Below, piece after piece: positions 36,031-45,587 of a stretch of DNA of 64,000 nt (the first letter of the stretch is position 1; each line of letters begins with the position of its first letter). Below the pieces are notes generated by a model, which was given only the letters and a program-made list of their open reading frames with translations, was not told the DNA's origin and searched no databases. Source of the stretch: Sphingomonas yunnanensis (GTDB lineage Bacteria > Pseudomonadota > Alphaproteobacteria > Sphingomonadales > Sphingomonadaceae); NCBI RefSeq assembly GCF_019898765.1, contig NZ_JAIOKB010000006.1, positions 1 through 64,000 on the forward strand. The letters are read 5' to 3'. A program made the translations under genes and the position numbers.

Positions 36031-36884
36031 GGCTGCGCATCCGGCACATCACAATCTACCGCTATGCCCGGCCGGTCAGCTTCCTCGATCATCGCCTGCT
36101 GGTCACTCCGAGGTCGGGCCGCGACGTCACCACGATCTCGTCGGCCGTGACGGTCGACCCTGCCGCCGAGCTGGTCTGGAGCGAGGACGCTGCCGGCAAC
36201 ACCGTCGCGCTGGCGCTGATCCCCGACGCTGCACTCGCGTTGACGATCCTCGCCGAGCACGAGGTGTTCCACACCGCCGACCCCTATCCGATCTTCCGGC
36301 TCGACCCAGCGGCGTTTCGTCATCCGTTTGCTTACGCACCCGGCGATCTCGCGCTGTTCGGCGCCGGGCTGCTCGACTCTGCGGTTGAGGACGACGCTGC
36401 GGCGGCAGCGTGGCTTGCCGGCTTTCGCGCGACCGCTCCGGACAACACGCTGATGCTGCTGAACGCACTCAACGAGGCTGTCGGCATCGCCATCGCGTAT
36501 CGCACCCGCGACGAGGAAGGCACCCAGCCGCCGTCGCGTACCCTCGCGCTGCGCAGTGGTTCGTGCCGCGACTTGGCGGCGCTGTTCCTGTGGGCGGTGC
36601 GCCGGCTGGGCTTCGCGGCACGGGCGGCCTCCGGCTACCTGTTTGATCCCGGGAGCGTGGCGGGGGATGTCGGCGCCACCCATGCCTGGTGCGAAGTCTT
36701 TCTGCCGGGCGCCGGCTGGATTGCCTTCGACCCTACCCAGCGCCGAATTGGCAGCGCCGGGCTGGTCGCCACGGCGGTCGGCGTGACCAGCGAAGCGGTG
36801 CTACCCGTCGTCGGCGGCTTTCTAGGCGATGCCGCCGATTTCGCCGCCATGGAGGCGAGCGTCGTCGTGACGGCCGGCGCATGA
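36027..36884 (+). CDS. Transglutaminase-like protease-fold protein
   Basis: 285 residues from GTG 36027 overlapping the upstream stop (GTGA). The N-terminal domain is of the bacterial transglutaminase-like type (LRIRHITIYRYARPVSFLDH). The catalytic Cys is in RSGSCRDLA, His in ATHAWCEVFLPGAGW, and Asp in IAFDPTQR, so the triad is complete. Such proteins act as proteases, amidases or crosslinkers. The link to the esterase is operon position only. Confidence 0.87.
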   Translation: MRLRIRHITIYRYARPVSFLDHRLLVTPRSGRDVTTISSAVTVDPAAELVWSEDAAGNTVALALIPDAALALTILAEHEVFHTADPYPIFRLDPAAFRHPFAYAPGDLALFGAGLLDSAVEDDAAAAAWLAGFRATAPDNTLMLLNALNEAVGIAIAYRTRDEEGTQPPSRTLALRSGSCRDLAALFLWAVRRLGFAARAASGYLFDPGSVAGDVGATHAWCEVFLPGAGWIAFDPTQRRIGSAGLVATAVGVTSEAVLPVVGGFLGDAADFAAMEASVVVTAGA

Positions 36885-37048
36885 ACATGTGGCAGCCTGA
36901 TTGCTGCTCAACACACCAACGAAAACAAGCAGGCTGCTGAACGAACGCCCGTAAAGCCGCATCGGCGTCGAGAACGGACGTTCAGTTAACCTGCAAGATT
37001 TGGCCAACGGAACAGCTACGCGGCACGGCCAGCAGGTTCAAATCCCGG

Positions 37049-37102
37049 GATGAACGAAGATCCGAAGTTGGACGGCGGGCAGGTGGCCTTCGATGACTGG
37101 TA
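37049..37102 (+). repeat. Dispersed intergenic repeat, copy G (with longer upstream arm)
   Basis: GATGAACGAAGATCCGAAGT core. The preceding ~60 bases (TTAACCTGCAAGATTTGG, then GGAACAGCTACGCGG) match the arm upstream of copy D. A further fragment (CTGAACGAACGCCCGTAAAG) lies at about 36940-36960. The right end is degenerate. The 258-base gap around it holds no gene. Confidence 0.7.
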
Positions 37103-37142
37103 AATGCGTCCACGATAATCCCAAAGCACTGCCTCCCGTCCT

Positions 37143-37502
37143 TCACTCGCGATCTCTGGCGAGCGCGGCCTCGAGATCCGCCTGGTTTACGGTCATTGTG
37201 CGCGTGGTACCGCCGCTGCGTAGGATGAGGAGGGTAGCGATGCGCCGGTATACCGTCCGGTCATTCCCCTCGATAATCTCCTCATCGACTTCCAAGTCGT
37301 ACGTACCGGCGGGCTCGGGTCCGTCGAACCCGGTCAGTCGAAAGGCCGACCTAAAAGTCACCGTGGCTTTGGTGGTGCGAACCCCTGTCACCGTATCGAC
37401 CGCCCTCGGTCTTCGTGGGTTACCCGGGCGCAGGCGTTGGAAGCCGCGCCGGTCGTTTCGGTCGACGCGGCCAGGCGCCCCCTCCAGAGAGGAGGTGTCC
37501 AT
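37143..37502 (-). CDS. Small conserved hypothetical protein
   Basis: 119 residues if started at ATG 37502. The conserved-looking core is TFRSAFRLTGFDGPEPAGTY then DLEVDEEIIEGNDRTVYRR and ends DLEAALARDRE. I recall similar small proteins of unknown function in alphaproteobacteria, with a near-identical 'PAGTY..DVDEE.IEG' stretch. A GTG shortly before TFRSAF could be the true start, giving about 72 residues. No membrane segment or signal. Confidence 0.6.
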   Translation of the reverse strand: MDTSSLEGAPGRVDRNDRRGFQRLRPGNPRRPRAVDTVTGVRTTKATVTFRSAFRLTGFDGPEPAGTYDLEVDEEIIEGNDRTVYRRIATLLILRSGGTTRTMTVNQADLEAALARDRE

Positions 37503-37533
37503 GAAAGCTCACCTTGAGGCTGGAACGTCGTGA

Positions 37534-37800
37534 TCAAGCGTGGGCCAGACCGCGATCGGGGTTCTCGCTAAGCGCTCGATCAAGTTGCTCGCGTTGGCCG
37601 CCCTTCTCGGCTTCCTTACCGGCAGCACCACCATCAATCCGTGCCGGCCGTTGCTCTCGCTTTTCGGCCAGCTGTCCTTCTGCGCCCCACGCGTTTGCGG
37701 CGATTTGGGCTAGCTGACGAGCATTCGCGGGCGGCGCTCCCGTCGCTCGCCTCCTCTGGAGAGACTCTTGAGCCCGGCATAGTGCGGCTGAGGGATACAT
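37534..37800 (-). CDS. Small hypothetical protein, sphingomonad type
   Basis: 88 residues; starts at ATG 37800 with GGAGAAC upstream. Sequence MYPSAALCRAQESLQRRRAT then LAQIAANAWGAEGQLAEKRE resembles short helical proteins I recall from sphingomonads that begin with a CRA-type motif. Function unknown. Low certainty because the frame is GC-rich. Confidence 0.45.
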   Translation of the reverse strand: MYPSAALCRAQESLQRRRATGAPPANARQLAQIAANAWGAEGQLAEKREQRPARIDGGAAGKEAEKGGQREQLDRALSENPDRGLAHA

Positions 37801-37830
37801 ATGTTGTTCTCCAATGGTCTAGTCGCAGTC

Positions 37831-37959
37831 TCAGGTCTTCTTGGTGGTGGAAGCGGGTGGAGCGCCCTTGAGCGAGGGAGCGGACGCGTTCTGCTTCTCC
37901 GGACCCGGTTTCTTAGGTTTGCGTGCTTCTTTGCTACCTTTGCGCTGACTCTTCGCCAT
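37831..37959 (-). CDS. 42-residue basic, Lys/Pro-rich small protein
   Basis: A very short gene with a strong ribosome binding site (TTCGGAGGACCAC before ATG 37959). It begins MAKSQRKGSKEARKPKKPGP and ends in TTKKT. It resembles a widespread alphaproteobacterial small basic protein of the M(A/P)KGQ..SN.E.KKPK type. Likely nucleic-acid-associated or disordered; function unknown. Confidence 0.6.
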   Translation of the reverse strand: MAKSQRKGSKEARKPKKPGPEKQNASAPSLKGAPPASTTKKT

Positions 37960-38204
37960 GTGGTCCTCCGAAGATAGAATTTGACTCTTTGATGTTGGCG
38001 CTAAGCTCGCTCAGTTTGCCTTCGCGTGCTTTGTGATCCGGCAGGACGTCGTTCGCTGATGATGCCGAGAACGTTGCTGCCTTCAAAATGAGCAGGTCGT
38101 CACCGGCATTGTGGCCTGGAAACCCGGTCCAAACCTCAACCCACCTCTGTCATGCCTTTAAACCTCGCTCCCCGATCGCCAATCTCAGGCGCGAGGATCG
38201 GCTT

Positions 38205-38417
38205 CTAAGTCGCCTCGAAGGAACTTAGCGTCAGATTAAGCCTCAGCGGCATACGCCGAAGATCGACGATCTCACGACCAAGCATCTGAGCCAGCTTACT
38301 GCCTGTGTGTCCCACCGAGACGCCACTTCGCAGGGCCGTGATGTCGCTTTGCGTCCAGCGTCGGGAAGGATTGCCGGCGAACGTCTCCGTCACGACACGA
38401 GGTGTCGTAGAAGCCAC
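38205..38417 (-). CDS. Small protein with SANT/HTH-like WT-x-x-D motif
   Basis: 70 residues. The core RRWTQSDITALRSGVSVGHT then SKLAQMLGREIVDLR matches short helix-turn-helix-like proteins common in sphingomonads (W-T..D....R.....S...IA..LGR). It may bind DNA. Small proteins of this type often lie near other tiny genes, as here. Start at ATG 38417. Confidence 0.5.
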   Translation of the reverse strand: MASTTPRVVTETFAGNPSRRWTQSDITALRSGVSVGHTGSKLAQMLGREIVDLRRMPLRLNLTLSSFEAT

Positions 38418-38514
38418 CCACGTGCTCGCGTCGACGTCAACGAGCTAAGATAGAGCATAATGATCAGGGCGGTGGGGACGAGCCAGATGATGCTCAGCAC
38501 GACTAGGAGCCAGA

Positions 38515-38760
38515 TCAAAGCTCTTGCTCCGAAGCCGGGTCAGCGAGGATGGCATCGACGCTGGCAGATGCGCTCACGACAGAAGAATGACGAAGAGGGG
38601 ACCGCTCCTCCATTTGTTCGTCAAAATTCTTGATGCGATCGGCGTATCCGGTGGCTAAGCGCCGGTGAGACGATTGAGCTTCGGGCGAAGCGGCTGCGGC
38701 TGCTCTGCCCACGGATACCTGTTGCCGCTGGTGAAGTTCTGCGAGGTTCATCCATTTCAC
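38515..38760 (-). CDS. Small helical hypothetical protein
   Basis: 81 residues from ATG 38760; a shorter start at MNLAELHQ is possible. The core ASPEAQSSHRRLATGYADRI resembles small alphaproteobacterial helical proteins with an 'A....A.. H..LA..YA.R' pattern. Unknown function. Downstream bases up to 39200 show only repeat copy H before the riboswitch. Confidence 0.45.
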   Translation of the reverse strand: MKWMNLAELHQRQQVSVGRAAAAASPEAQSSHRRLATGYADRIKNFDEQMEERSPLRHSSVVSASASVDAILADPASEQEL

Positions 38761-39082
38761 TCCGCGCGTAAGCGGGAGCGCGGGGTCTCTCAGCCGCTGG
38801 CGCTTACGAAAGGTAGCCAGCGATGTCCCCTATATGAGCGATAACGCTAGCAGATACAACAGACAGACTGGGCAAGCAGCCACACAGCCGAGCGGCCATC
38901 GGCCGTGCCTCACAAGCGAACAGCACGGCGGAGCTATCCTCCGCCTCGGTGGCCGCATCCCCTTCGCAAATGCTGCCGATCATGCCTGCTGTACCCCCAC
39001 GCATTCCCGCTGCCACGTCCGTTCGGGCCCACTTGCGGGCCATTCAGCCAACTGCGCGAAAGGCCCAGGAACCTTGAACACC

Positions 39083-39152
39083 GAGATTAACGTGCGACCG
39101 TATCTGGGGGGCGGCGAGGCGCCCGGAACGACCGCTTCTAGGTCGTTCCCAA
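39083..39152 (+). repeat. Dispersed intergenic repeat, copy H
   Basis: Diverged copy (TTAACGTGCGACCGTATCTG, then GCGCCCGGAACGACCGCTTC and TAGGTCG) lying 50 bases upstream of the TPP riboswitch. An otherwise empty 440-base gap (38761-39200) surrounds it. Confidence 0.65.
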
Positions 39153-39200
39153 TAGCTACGATAACCGTTTGCACAAACAATATAACCGCCTAGACGTCGT

Positions 39201-39295
39201 CATCCCCGGGGGGCCGCTGACGCGCGGCTGAGAGGTGGGCAGCAGCCCGTGACCCGCTGAACCTGATCCGGCTGATACCGGCGTAGGGAGGGTCG
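39201..39295 (+). promoter_or_regulatory. TPP riboswitch (THI element)
   Basis: The conserved blocks of the thiamine pyrophosphate aptamer are all present in order: GGGGGGCC, then CGGCTGAGAGG, ACCCGCTGAACCTGATCCGG, and the closing CTGATACCGGCGTAGGGAGG. It sits 40 bases upstream of a TonB-dependent receptor gene. It should lower expression of the thiamine operon when TPP is abundant. Confidence 0.95.
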
Positions 39296-39334
39296 CGGCT
39301 CCGTCGTCCCTCCGTGTGGAGTGGACCCGACACG

Positions 39335-41644
39335 ATGCCGGCTGTGAGTTCGCGTGCTCCAATGATGATCCGGTGCAGCACCGCAGCGCTGGCTGCGGGC
39401 TTTATGGCATTGTCCGTTGCCGCCTCGGCGCAACAGGCCACTGGGCTCCCAAACGATATCCGCGTCGTCGGTCACCGCGATCCCGAAGGTTTGCTGCCTG
39501 ACCAGACCGAGCCGAGGGCAGTCAGTGCGATCTCCTCTGAGTTCATTGTCAAGCAGGCCCCAACGCTCAACGCGTTTCAGCTCGTCAATCTCCTGCCCGG
39601 TGCGAACGTCGCTTCCAGCGACCCTTATGGCCTGTCGACGAGTTCGAGCCTGACGCTCCGCGGGTTGGGGCAGGATCAGATCGGCGTGCTGCTGGAAGGC
39701 GCGCCGCAGAACGACATCGGCTATTATTATGCCTATCCGTCGCAGTTCGCCGATCCCCGGAATGTGCGGCAGATCGCGCTGGCGCAAGGGGCGATCGACA
39801 TCGACTCGCCGACGGTGGGCGGGGCGGGCGGGTTGCTGTCGCTGACGCTCGACGACCCCAAGACGACGCGGCAGGCGCTCGTCGATCTCTCGCTGGGGTC
39901 CTATGCGTTGCGCCGCGTGTTCGCGCGCGTCGATACGGGGATGATCGGCACGACGGGGCTCAAGGCGTTCGTGTCCTATTCCAACACCCGCGCCGACAAT
40001 TGGCGCGGCGCCGGCTATGACACGCGCCAGCATGTCGATGCCAAATTGCTCCGCGAATGGGGCGACGGCAATCGCGCCAGCCTGGCCCTGTCGTACAACG
40101 ACGCGAATTCGGCGAGCTATCCCAGCCCGACGCTCACCGAGTGGCGGGCGCAGGGCCGTGATTTCAACTACGACGCGCGGTTCACCGCCGGGGACACCAA
40201 CTACTGGCAGCTCTACCGGGCGCCGTTCCGCAATCTCTACGCCTCGGCGCCGGTGCATGTCACGCTGACCGATCGGCTGACGCTCGATACCACCACTTAT
40301 CTCCAGTTCGGCTATGGCAACTCGCCCTACGGCACCCAGCTCGCCACCACCGGCAACTTCCTCGGCAGCGAGGAACTGACGCAACCGATCGTCGTGCCCG
40401 GCGCGGTCGATGGCGTCGCGACGGTGCTGGGCAATTACACCGGGAAGCAGAGGCGCACGGGCAGCGTGAGCAAGCTGACGCTGCGGGCGGGTGTCCACCG
40501 GATCACCGCCGGCCTGTGGTTCGATTACGGCACGGACCGCGTCACGCAGACCTACACCGCGGTCGATGGCGAGGGACGACCGGCGGACCGATGGGGATAT
40601 CGCAGCAAGGCGATCCGCACCGCCGACGGCCGCCTGCTCGCCTATGAGAACCAGCGCACCGTGACCGTGACGAAGGCCTTCTTCCTCGCCGACAGCATCG
40701 CTGTCGGTTCGCGCCTGACGATCGATGCCGGCATCAAGGGCGTCGGCTTGTTGCGCAACGGGCGCAATTACCTGCCCGGGCCGCAGACCCGCGTGCGCCG
40801 CGACAGCTTCATCCCTTTGCCGCGCGCAGCGGTGCATTACGCCTTGGACGACCGTCAGCAGCTGTTCGCCAACATCACGACCAATTTCCGGACTCCGAAC
40901 GAATTTACGCTGTACGACAGCTATGACGGTGGGGTCGTGTCGACCCGCGGCACCGATGCGCTGAAGAACGAATATTCGGTGTCGCAGGAAATGGGCTATC
41001 GCTACATCGGCCCCAATCTGTCGGGATCGATCACCGGCTTCCACTACAAGTTCCGCAACCGTCAGCTGGCGACAGTGGTCGACGCGGGCGGCGCGCAGGT
41101 TAATTCGACGCTGAACGCCGGCGGGCAGACCTCCTACGGCGTCGACGCCGAGATCGACTACCGGCCCGCCCGGGGCATCAGCGTCTACCTCTCGGGCGAG
41201 GTTCTGCGCGCGCGGATCGACGACGATCTGCCCGTTGGCGCCGACGATCTGCCGACGCGCGGCAAGCGCGCGGTGTCGAGCCCGGTGCTGCAGATTGGTG
41301 GCGGCGGCACGTATGACGACGGCCGCCTGTTCGGCAGCATGGCCGGCAAATATGTCGGGCGCCAATATGCGACGTTCATGAACGACGAGAGCATCAAGGG
41401 TTATGCGACGCTGGACGTCACCATCGGCGTGCATATGGCGGACTGGTTCGGCGGCAAGCCGACCGATCTGCGCGTCAACGCGGTCAACGTGACCGATCCG
41501 CATGCCCTGGCGGGCGTCCAGGCGGTCAGCACCAACGCCGGCGACGTGATCGGACGGCGCGGCACGGCCATCGGCGGCAATGCGCCCGCTTATTACATCG
41601 GCGGCGGCGCGGCCGTCGTCGCGACCCTGTCGCGTGGCTTCTGA
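39335..41644 (+). CDS. TonB-dependent receptor for thiamine (inferred)
   Basis: 769 residues from ATG 39335. Signal peptide ends near AASAQQ. The plug has ISSEFIVKQAPTLNAFQLV, LRGLGQDQIGVLLEGAPQND and AQGAIDIDSPTVGGAGGLL. A barrel follows, ending VVATLSRGF. No STN domain. The TPP riboswitch upstream and the PnuT-like transporter and kinase downstream make thiamine, or a thiamine precursor or phosphate, the likely cargo; the sequence itself does not show the ligand. A start at a nearby downstream ATG (MMIRCS) is possible. Confidence 0.9.
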   Translation: MPAVSSRAPMMIRCSTAALAAGFMALSVAASAQQATGLPNDIRVVGHRDPEGLLPDQTEPRAVSAISSEFIVKQAPTLNAFQLVNLLPGANVASSDPYGLSTSSSLTLRGLGQDQIGVLLEGAPQNDIGYYYAYPSQFADPRNVRQIALAQGAIDIDSPTVGGAGGLLSLTLDDPKTTRQALVDLSLGSYALRRVFARVDTGMIGTTGLKAFVSYSNTRADNWRGAGYDTRQHVDAKLLREWGDGNRASLALSYNDANSASYPSPTLTEWRAQGRDFNYDARFTAGDTNYWQLYRAPFRNLYASAPVHVTLTDRLTLDTTTYLQFGYGNSPYGTQLATTGNFLGSEELTQPIVVPGAVDGVATVLGNYTGKQRRTGSVSKLTLRAGVHRITAGLWFDYGTDRVTQTYTAVDGEGRPADRWGYRSKAIRTADGRLLAYENQRTVTVTKAFFLADSIAVGSRLTIDAGIKGVGLLRNGRNYLPGPQTRVRRDSFIPLPRAAVHYALDDRQQLFANITTNFRTPNEFTLYDSYDGGVVSTRGTDALKNEYSVSQEMGYRYIGPNLSGSITGFHYKFRNRQLATVVDAGGAQVNSTLNAGGQTSYGVDAEIDYRPARGISVYLSGEVLRARIDDDLPVGADDLPTRGKRAVSSPVLQIGGGGTYDDGRLFGSMAGKYVGRQYATFMNDESIKGYATLDVTIGVHMADWFGGKPTDLRVNAVNVTDPHALAGVQAVSTNAGDVIGRRGTAIGGNAPAYYIGGGAAVVATLSRGF

Positions 41645-41646
41645 GC

Positions 41647-42801
41647 GTGAGCGTCGCCGAAGACCAGGGGACCGGCCATCGCGTGCACGGCATGGGCCTC
41701 GCGATGGAGGCGCCGACCTGGCCCGCGATCACGGACGACGAGGCGGCGGGCGTGCTGGGCCGCTTTCCGGCCGCCGCACCGATCACGCGACTGTGCTGGC
41801 ATTCTCCGCGTCCCTTCTCGGCGGCGACGCTGATCGATACGACATCGGGCGCGCTGCTGCTCAAGCGCCACGATCGCCGGGTGCGTACGCTCGCCGGGTT
41901 GGCGGAGGAGCATGGTTTCATCGCGCATCTCGCGCGGGCGGGGATGCCTGTCCCCGACGTGCTGCGCACCGCTGACGGGGCCGGCGCGGTCGCGACCGGC
42001 GAATGGACCTATGAACTGCATCGTCGGGGGGTGGGGGACGATGCGTATCGCGACCGGCCGTCATGGACGCCCTTCCGATCTCCCGCCCATGCTCATGAGG
42101 CCGGCGTCGCACTGGCGCGACTGCATCACGCGTCGCACGGTTTCGATGCGCCGGCGCGGGTCGCGCAGCCGCTGGTCGCCAGCGTCAGCATCCTGTCCGC
42201 CAAGGCGCCGCTGGCGCGTGCCGCGGCCTATATCGCCGCGCGGCCGGCGCTGGCTGCGTTTCTGCAGGGGCGGCCGTGGCGGCGTCAGCTGTCGTCGCTC
42301 TTCGCGGCGTCGGGCGATGGGCTTGCGCAGCGGATGGCGGATCAAGCACCGTTGTGGACGCACAACGACTGGCACCCCTCTAATCTTCTCTGGTCGGAGG
42401 ACGGTAAAGTCGAGACTGTGTTCGACTTCGGACTGGCCGATCGGACCTGCGCCGTACACGACCTGGCGATCGCGATCGAGCGGACCGCTTTCGCGTGGCT
42501 GGAGCTTGGGGAGCGCCGGGATGATAACCTCGCCGACCCCATCGCCGCGCTTTCGCTGCTCGCCGGCTATGCGACGATCCGTCCGCTGGATCGCGACACG
42601 ATCGACACCATCGTTCGGCTGCTGCCGCTAGTGCATATCGAATTCGCCTTATCCGAGATCGCCTATTTCGCCGGGATCGTCGGCGATCGCGACGCGGCAG
42701 CGCTTGCCTGGGAGGGATATCTCCTCGGCCATGCGGACTGGTTCCGCTCCGCCGCCGGGAAGGCCTTCCTAGCGCGGCTTCGCGGCGAGCGCGTTATCTG
42801 A
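41647..42801 (+). CDS. Aminoglycoside phosphotransferase/kinase-fold protein, probable thiamine kinase
   Basis: 384 residues from GTG 41647, two bases after the receptor stop. The APH/choline-kinase catalytic loop is visible as WTHNDWHPSNLLW and the magnesium-binding Asp in VFDFGLADRT. Position in a TPP-controlled operon between a receptor and a PnuT-like transporter suggests ThiK-like phosphorylation of imported thiamine to trap it. Its substrate is inferred only from context. It ends overlapping the next ATG by one base. Confidence 0.82.
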   Translation: MSVAEDQGTGHRVHGMGLAMEAPTWPAITDDEAAGVLGRFPAAAPITRLCWHSPRPFSAATLIDTTSGALLLKRHDRRVRTLAGLAEEHGFIAHLARAGMPVPDVLRTADGAGAVATGEWTYELHRRGVGDDAYRDRPSWTPFRSPAHAHEAGVALARLHHASHGFDAPARVAQPLVASVSILSAKAPLARAAAYIAARPALAAFLQGRPWRRQLSSLFAASGDGLAQRMADQAPLWTHNDWHPSNLLWSEDGKVETVFDFGLADRTCAVHDLAIAIERTAFAWLELGERRDDNLADPIAALSLLAGYATIRPLDRDTIDTIVRLLPLVHIEFALSEIAYFAGIVGDRDAAALAWEGYLLGHADWFRSAAGKAFLARLRGERVI

Positions 42802-43355
42802 TGTCGCCCCTCGAGATCGCGGCGGTGGCGACCAGCTTTCTTGCGATCTGGCTGACTGCCCGGCGCAACATGCTGTGCTGGCCGCTCAACCTGCTCGCGT
42901 GCGCCTTGTATTACAAGCTGTTCCTTGACGTGCGGCTTTATGCGGACATGGTGCTGCAGGCGGTGTTCGGGATCGGCATCCTCTATGGCTGGATCGTCTG
43001 GCATCGCGGCCGGCACGGCACCGGCGCGGTCGTCGTCATGCCGCTGCGGCGGCTGCCGGCGATGGCCGGCTTGGCCGCCGGCCTGCTTGGCGGGCTCGCA
43101 ATCGGGTGGTTCAGCAGCCGCCATACCGATGCGGCGCTGCCCTGGACGGACGCGACGCTCAGCAGCTTCAGCCTCGTCGCGCAATATTGGACGGCCCGCC
43201 GCCACAGCGAGAGCTGGCTGCTCTGGATCGCAGTGGACGTCGTGTATGTCGGAATGTTCGCCTTCAAGGGACTGTTCCTGACCGCAGGCCTCTATACGGT
43301 GATGATTGGCCTCGCGGTTATGGGCTACCGACGGTGGCGGCATGTGCGGAATTAG
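42801..43355 (+). CDS. pnuT: PnuC-family nucleoside/vitamin transporter (PnuT-like)
   Basis: 184 residues. About seven membrane segments of the PnuC type. Family positions are conserved: WPLNLLACALYY, RLYADMVLQAVFG, LYGWIVWHRG, and the C-terminal YWTARRHSESWLLWIAVDVVYV. PnuT members import thiamine and are paired with a thiamine kinase. The TPP riboswitch and the kinase-like gene upstream support thiamine. Its ATG overlaps the kinase stop (TGATG). Confidence 0.88.
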   Translation: MSPLEIAAVATSFLAIWLTARRNMLCWPLNLLACALYYKLFLDVRLYADMVLQAVFGIGILYGWIVWHRGRHGTGAVVVMPLRRLPAMAGLAAGLLGGLAIGWFSSRHTDAALPWTDATLSSFSLVAQYWTARRHSESWLLWIAVDVVYVGMFAFKGLFLTAGLYTVMIGLAVMGYRRWRHVRN

Positions 43356-43401
43356 GTGCCTAACCACTGCCGTGAAAAGCTGCTTCTCTGATGTGGTCTA
43401 A

Positions 43402-43907
<506 letters not shown>

Positions 43908-44118
43908 CAAACACATTGCCTTGCGGTGGGTCGAGGGTGGCTTCGTCCGATCTGACATATCTTGCTTGTCATGGAACCGGCGCCGATCGGCGTCGCTTGC
44001 CTGGATAGTCGGGAACATCAGCGAGAGGCGGCGGCTCGGCCTCGGGGGATACCAACCCACCTGCGATGCATTCTCCCGTGTTCTGACGGCGCGCCGTCCA
44101 GCTGATCGCGGAGCCACC

Positions 44119-45129
44119 ATGCCGACCGACTTCGACCGTACGGACAACCAGCACCGCCCACCGCTGGGGGAAACCCGGCGTCCTACCGGGCGGCCGCTGA
44201 TCGTCACGCCCACCTTTGTCAGCCGCGTCGATGCGACGCCGCGCAACGAACGTCCTCAGGACGAGGGGGCGGCTCGCGATCGGCACGGGCACGAGGTCAG
44301 GCATCCCAACTGGCGGCCCGGCGCGCTGGCGATCGAGGACGATCGCAACATCGCCTTCGAGCATTGGGACGAATATTGGCGCAAGGTCCACGGTCCCAAA
44401 TTCGCCTGGGATGAGCCGGGCAGTTCCTCCGCGCGGGTGCTGCGCTACGATCAGGTGCACCGCGTGGCGTCCGGACCGTCGTCATTCTTTCGCCCGCCAT
44501 ACCGTGCGATGGTGGATGAGAGCGGGCGGCTGCCATCCGATCCGGAAAAGCGGGTGCCCGATTACGGTCGACCCAAATGGGACGGCTTCGCCTACATCGC
44601 CTATGCCGAGGAGGACGACATCGAGCGTGTCCTCGACCAGGAGAAGTTCGCAGAACGCATCATTGCGGATGAGCAGACAGCCTTTCGCATGGTGACCCGC
44701 GAGTTCGCGCGCGAGCACATCCTGATTCCGAGCGAGCGTCACCGCGATCCCGTGAGTCTCGTCAAGATCCACGTGCGCCACCCCGACATCACGCGCGACG
44801 ATTTCCAGCACCGTCTCCTCGGCGAGCATGCGGACCTGGTGCTGTCGCAGGGCGCAACGCGCGACCTCGTCCGCCGCTACGCGCAGCTTCACAATATCGG
44901 CTCGACGCAGGAGGACCCCGAAGGCGTGAAGATCGACGCGGTATCGGTGCTGTCCTTCGCCTGCATGAACGATGTCGAGGATTATCTTGTCCATGACGAT
45001 CATGCCGCCATCGAGGCGTCGGAGACGGCCCTGACTGGGGAGGGGTCCGAATGGTGGACGGCAATCAACTACTCGGTCATCAATCGCCTCGCGCCCGAGA
45101 CGGCCACCTCGCGGACAGGAGCTGAGTGA
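44119..45129 (+). CDS. EthD-domain protein
   Basis: 336 residues from ATG 44119; the longer open frame upstream looks non-coding. An EthD-type motif is visible as HWDEYWRKVHGPKFAWDEPG. A second half with DPVSLVKIHVRHPDITRDDF looks like a repeat of the same ferredoxin-like fold. EthD-type proteins accompany degradation pathways and dimerise; function unknown. It overlaps the following small membrane protein by one base (TGATG). Confidence 0.75.
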   Translation: MPTDFDRTDNQHRPPLGETRRPTGRPLIVTPTFVSRVDATPRNERPQDEGAARDRHGHEVRHPNWRPGALAIEDDRNIAFEHWDEYWRKVHGPKFAWDEPGSSSARVLRYDQVHRVASGPSSFFRPPYRAMVDESGRLPSDPEKRVPDYGRPKWDGFAYIAYAEEDDIERVLDQEKFAERIIADEQTAFRMVTREFAREHILIPSERHRDPVSLVKIHVRHPDITRDDFQHRLLGEHADLVLSQGATRDLVRRYAQLHNIGSTQEDPEGVKIDAVSVLSFACMNDVEDYLVHDDHAAIEASETALTGEGSEWWTAINYSVINRLAPETATSRTGAE

Positions 45130-45587
45130 TGCGTCCGCTCCCCGCCGCCATCATCGGCGGCCTCGTTGCCGGTGTTGCCACCACCGCGCTGATGACGGTG
45201 GCCCGCAAGACCGGCGTATTCGGTAAGACGCTCGACCGCGACGCGGTCGACTGGATCGACGGTGTAGCGGGAAGTCGCGCCGTGATTGGCGATGCCGGAA
45301 CAAGTGTTGTCGAGTTCGCCAACCATCTGGCGGCCTCGGCCACCTTCGCGGCTGCGTGGCCGACCGTCCGGAAATCGGCTCCGACTCTGCCGGCACCGCT
45401 GCTGGCGGCCGGCTATGGCACTGCTCTTTATGCGATCAATATCGGCGCGATTGCCCCCGCCCTCGGGATCACCGAAGGCGAGATAGAGGCGGGACCACGT
45501 AAGGCAGCCGAACGCTGGACGGTACATGTCATCCAGACCGTGGTCACCGCCCTCATCGCGGACCGGCTGGCCGATACGTCAGGGTGA
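45129..45587 (+). CDS. Small membrane protein of unknown function
   Basis: 152 residues from ATG 45129. Hydrophobic segments lie at about residues 4-22, 65-80, 92-112 and 128-145. It starts MRPLPAAIIGGLVAGVATTA and contains HLAASATFAAAWPTVRKSAP. No family recognised. It is probably co-translated with the EthD protein because the start and stop overlap. Confidence 0.7.
   Translation: MRPLPAAIIGGLVAGVATTALMTVARKTGVFGKTLDRDAVDWIDGVAGSRAVIGDAGTSVVEFANHLAASATFAAAWPTVRKSAPTLPAPLLAAGYGTALYAINIGAIAPALGITEGEIEAGPRKAAERWTVHVIQTVVTALIADRLADTSG

Noticed and set aside
39200..41503. 767-codon minus-strand frame opposite the thiamine receptor
   Set aside because: It is antisense to a clear TonB receptor with a riboswitch upstream, and its sequence is Arg/Val/Ala-rich without motifs.
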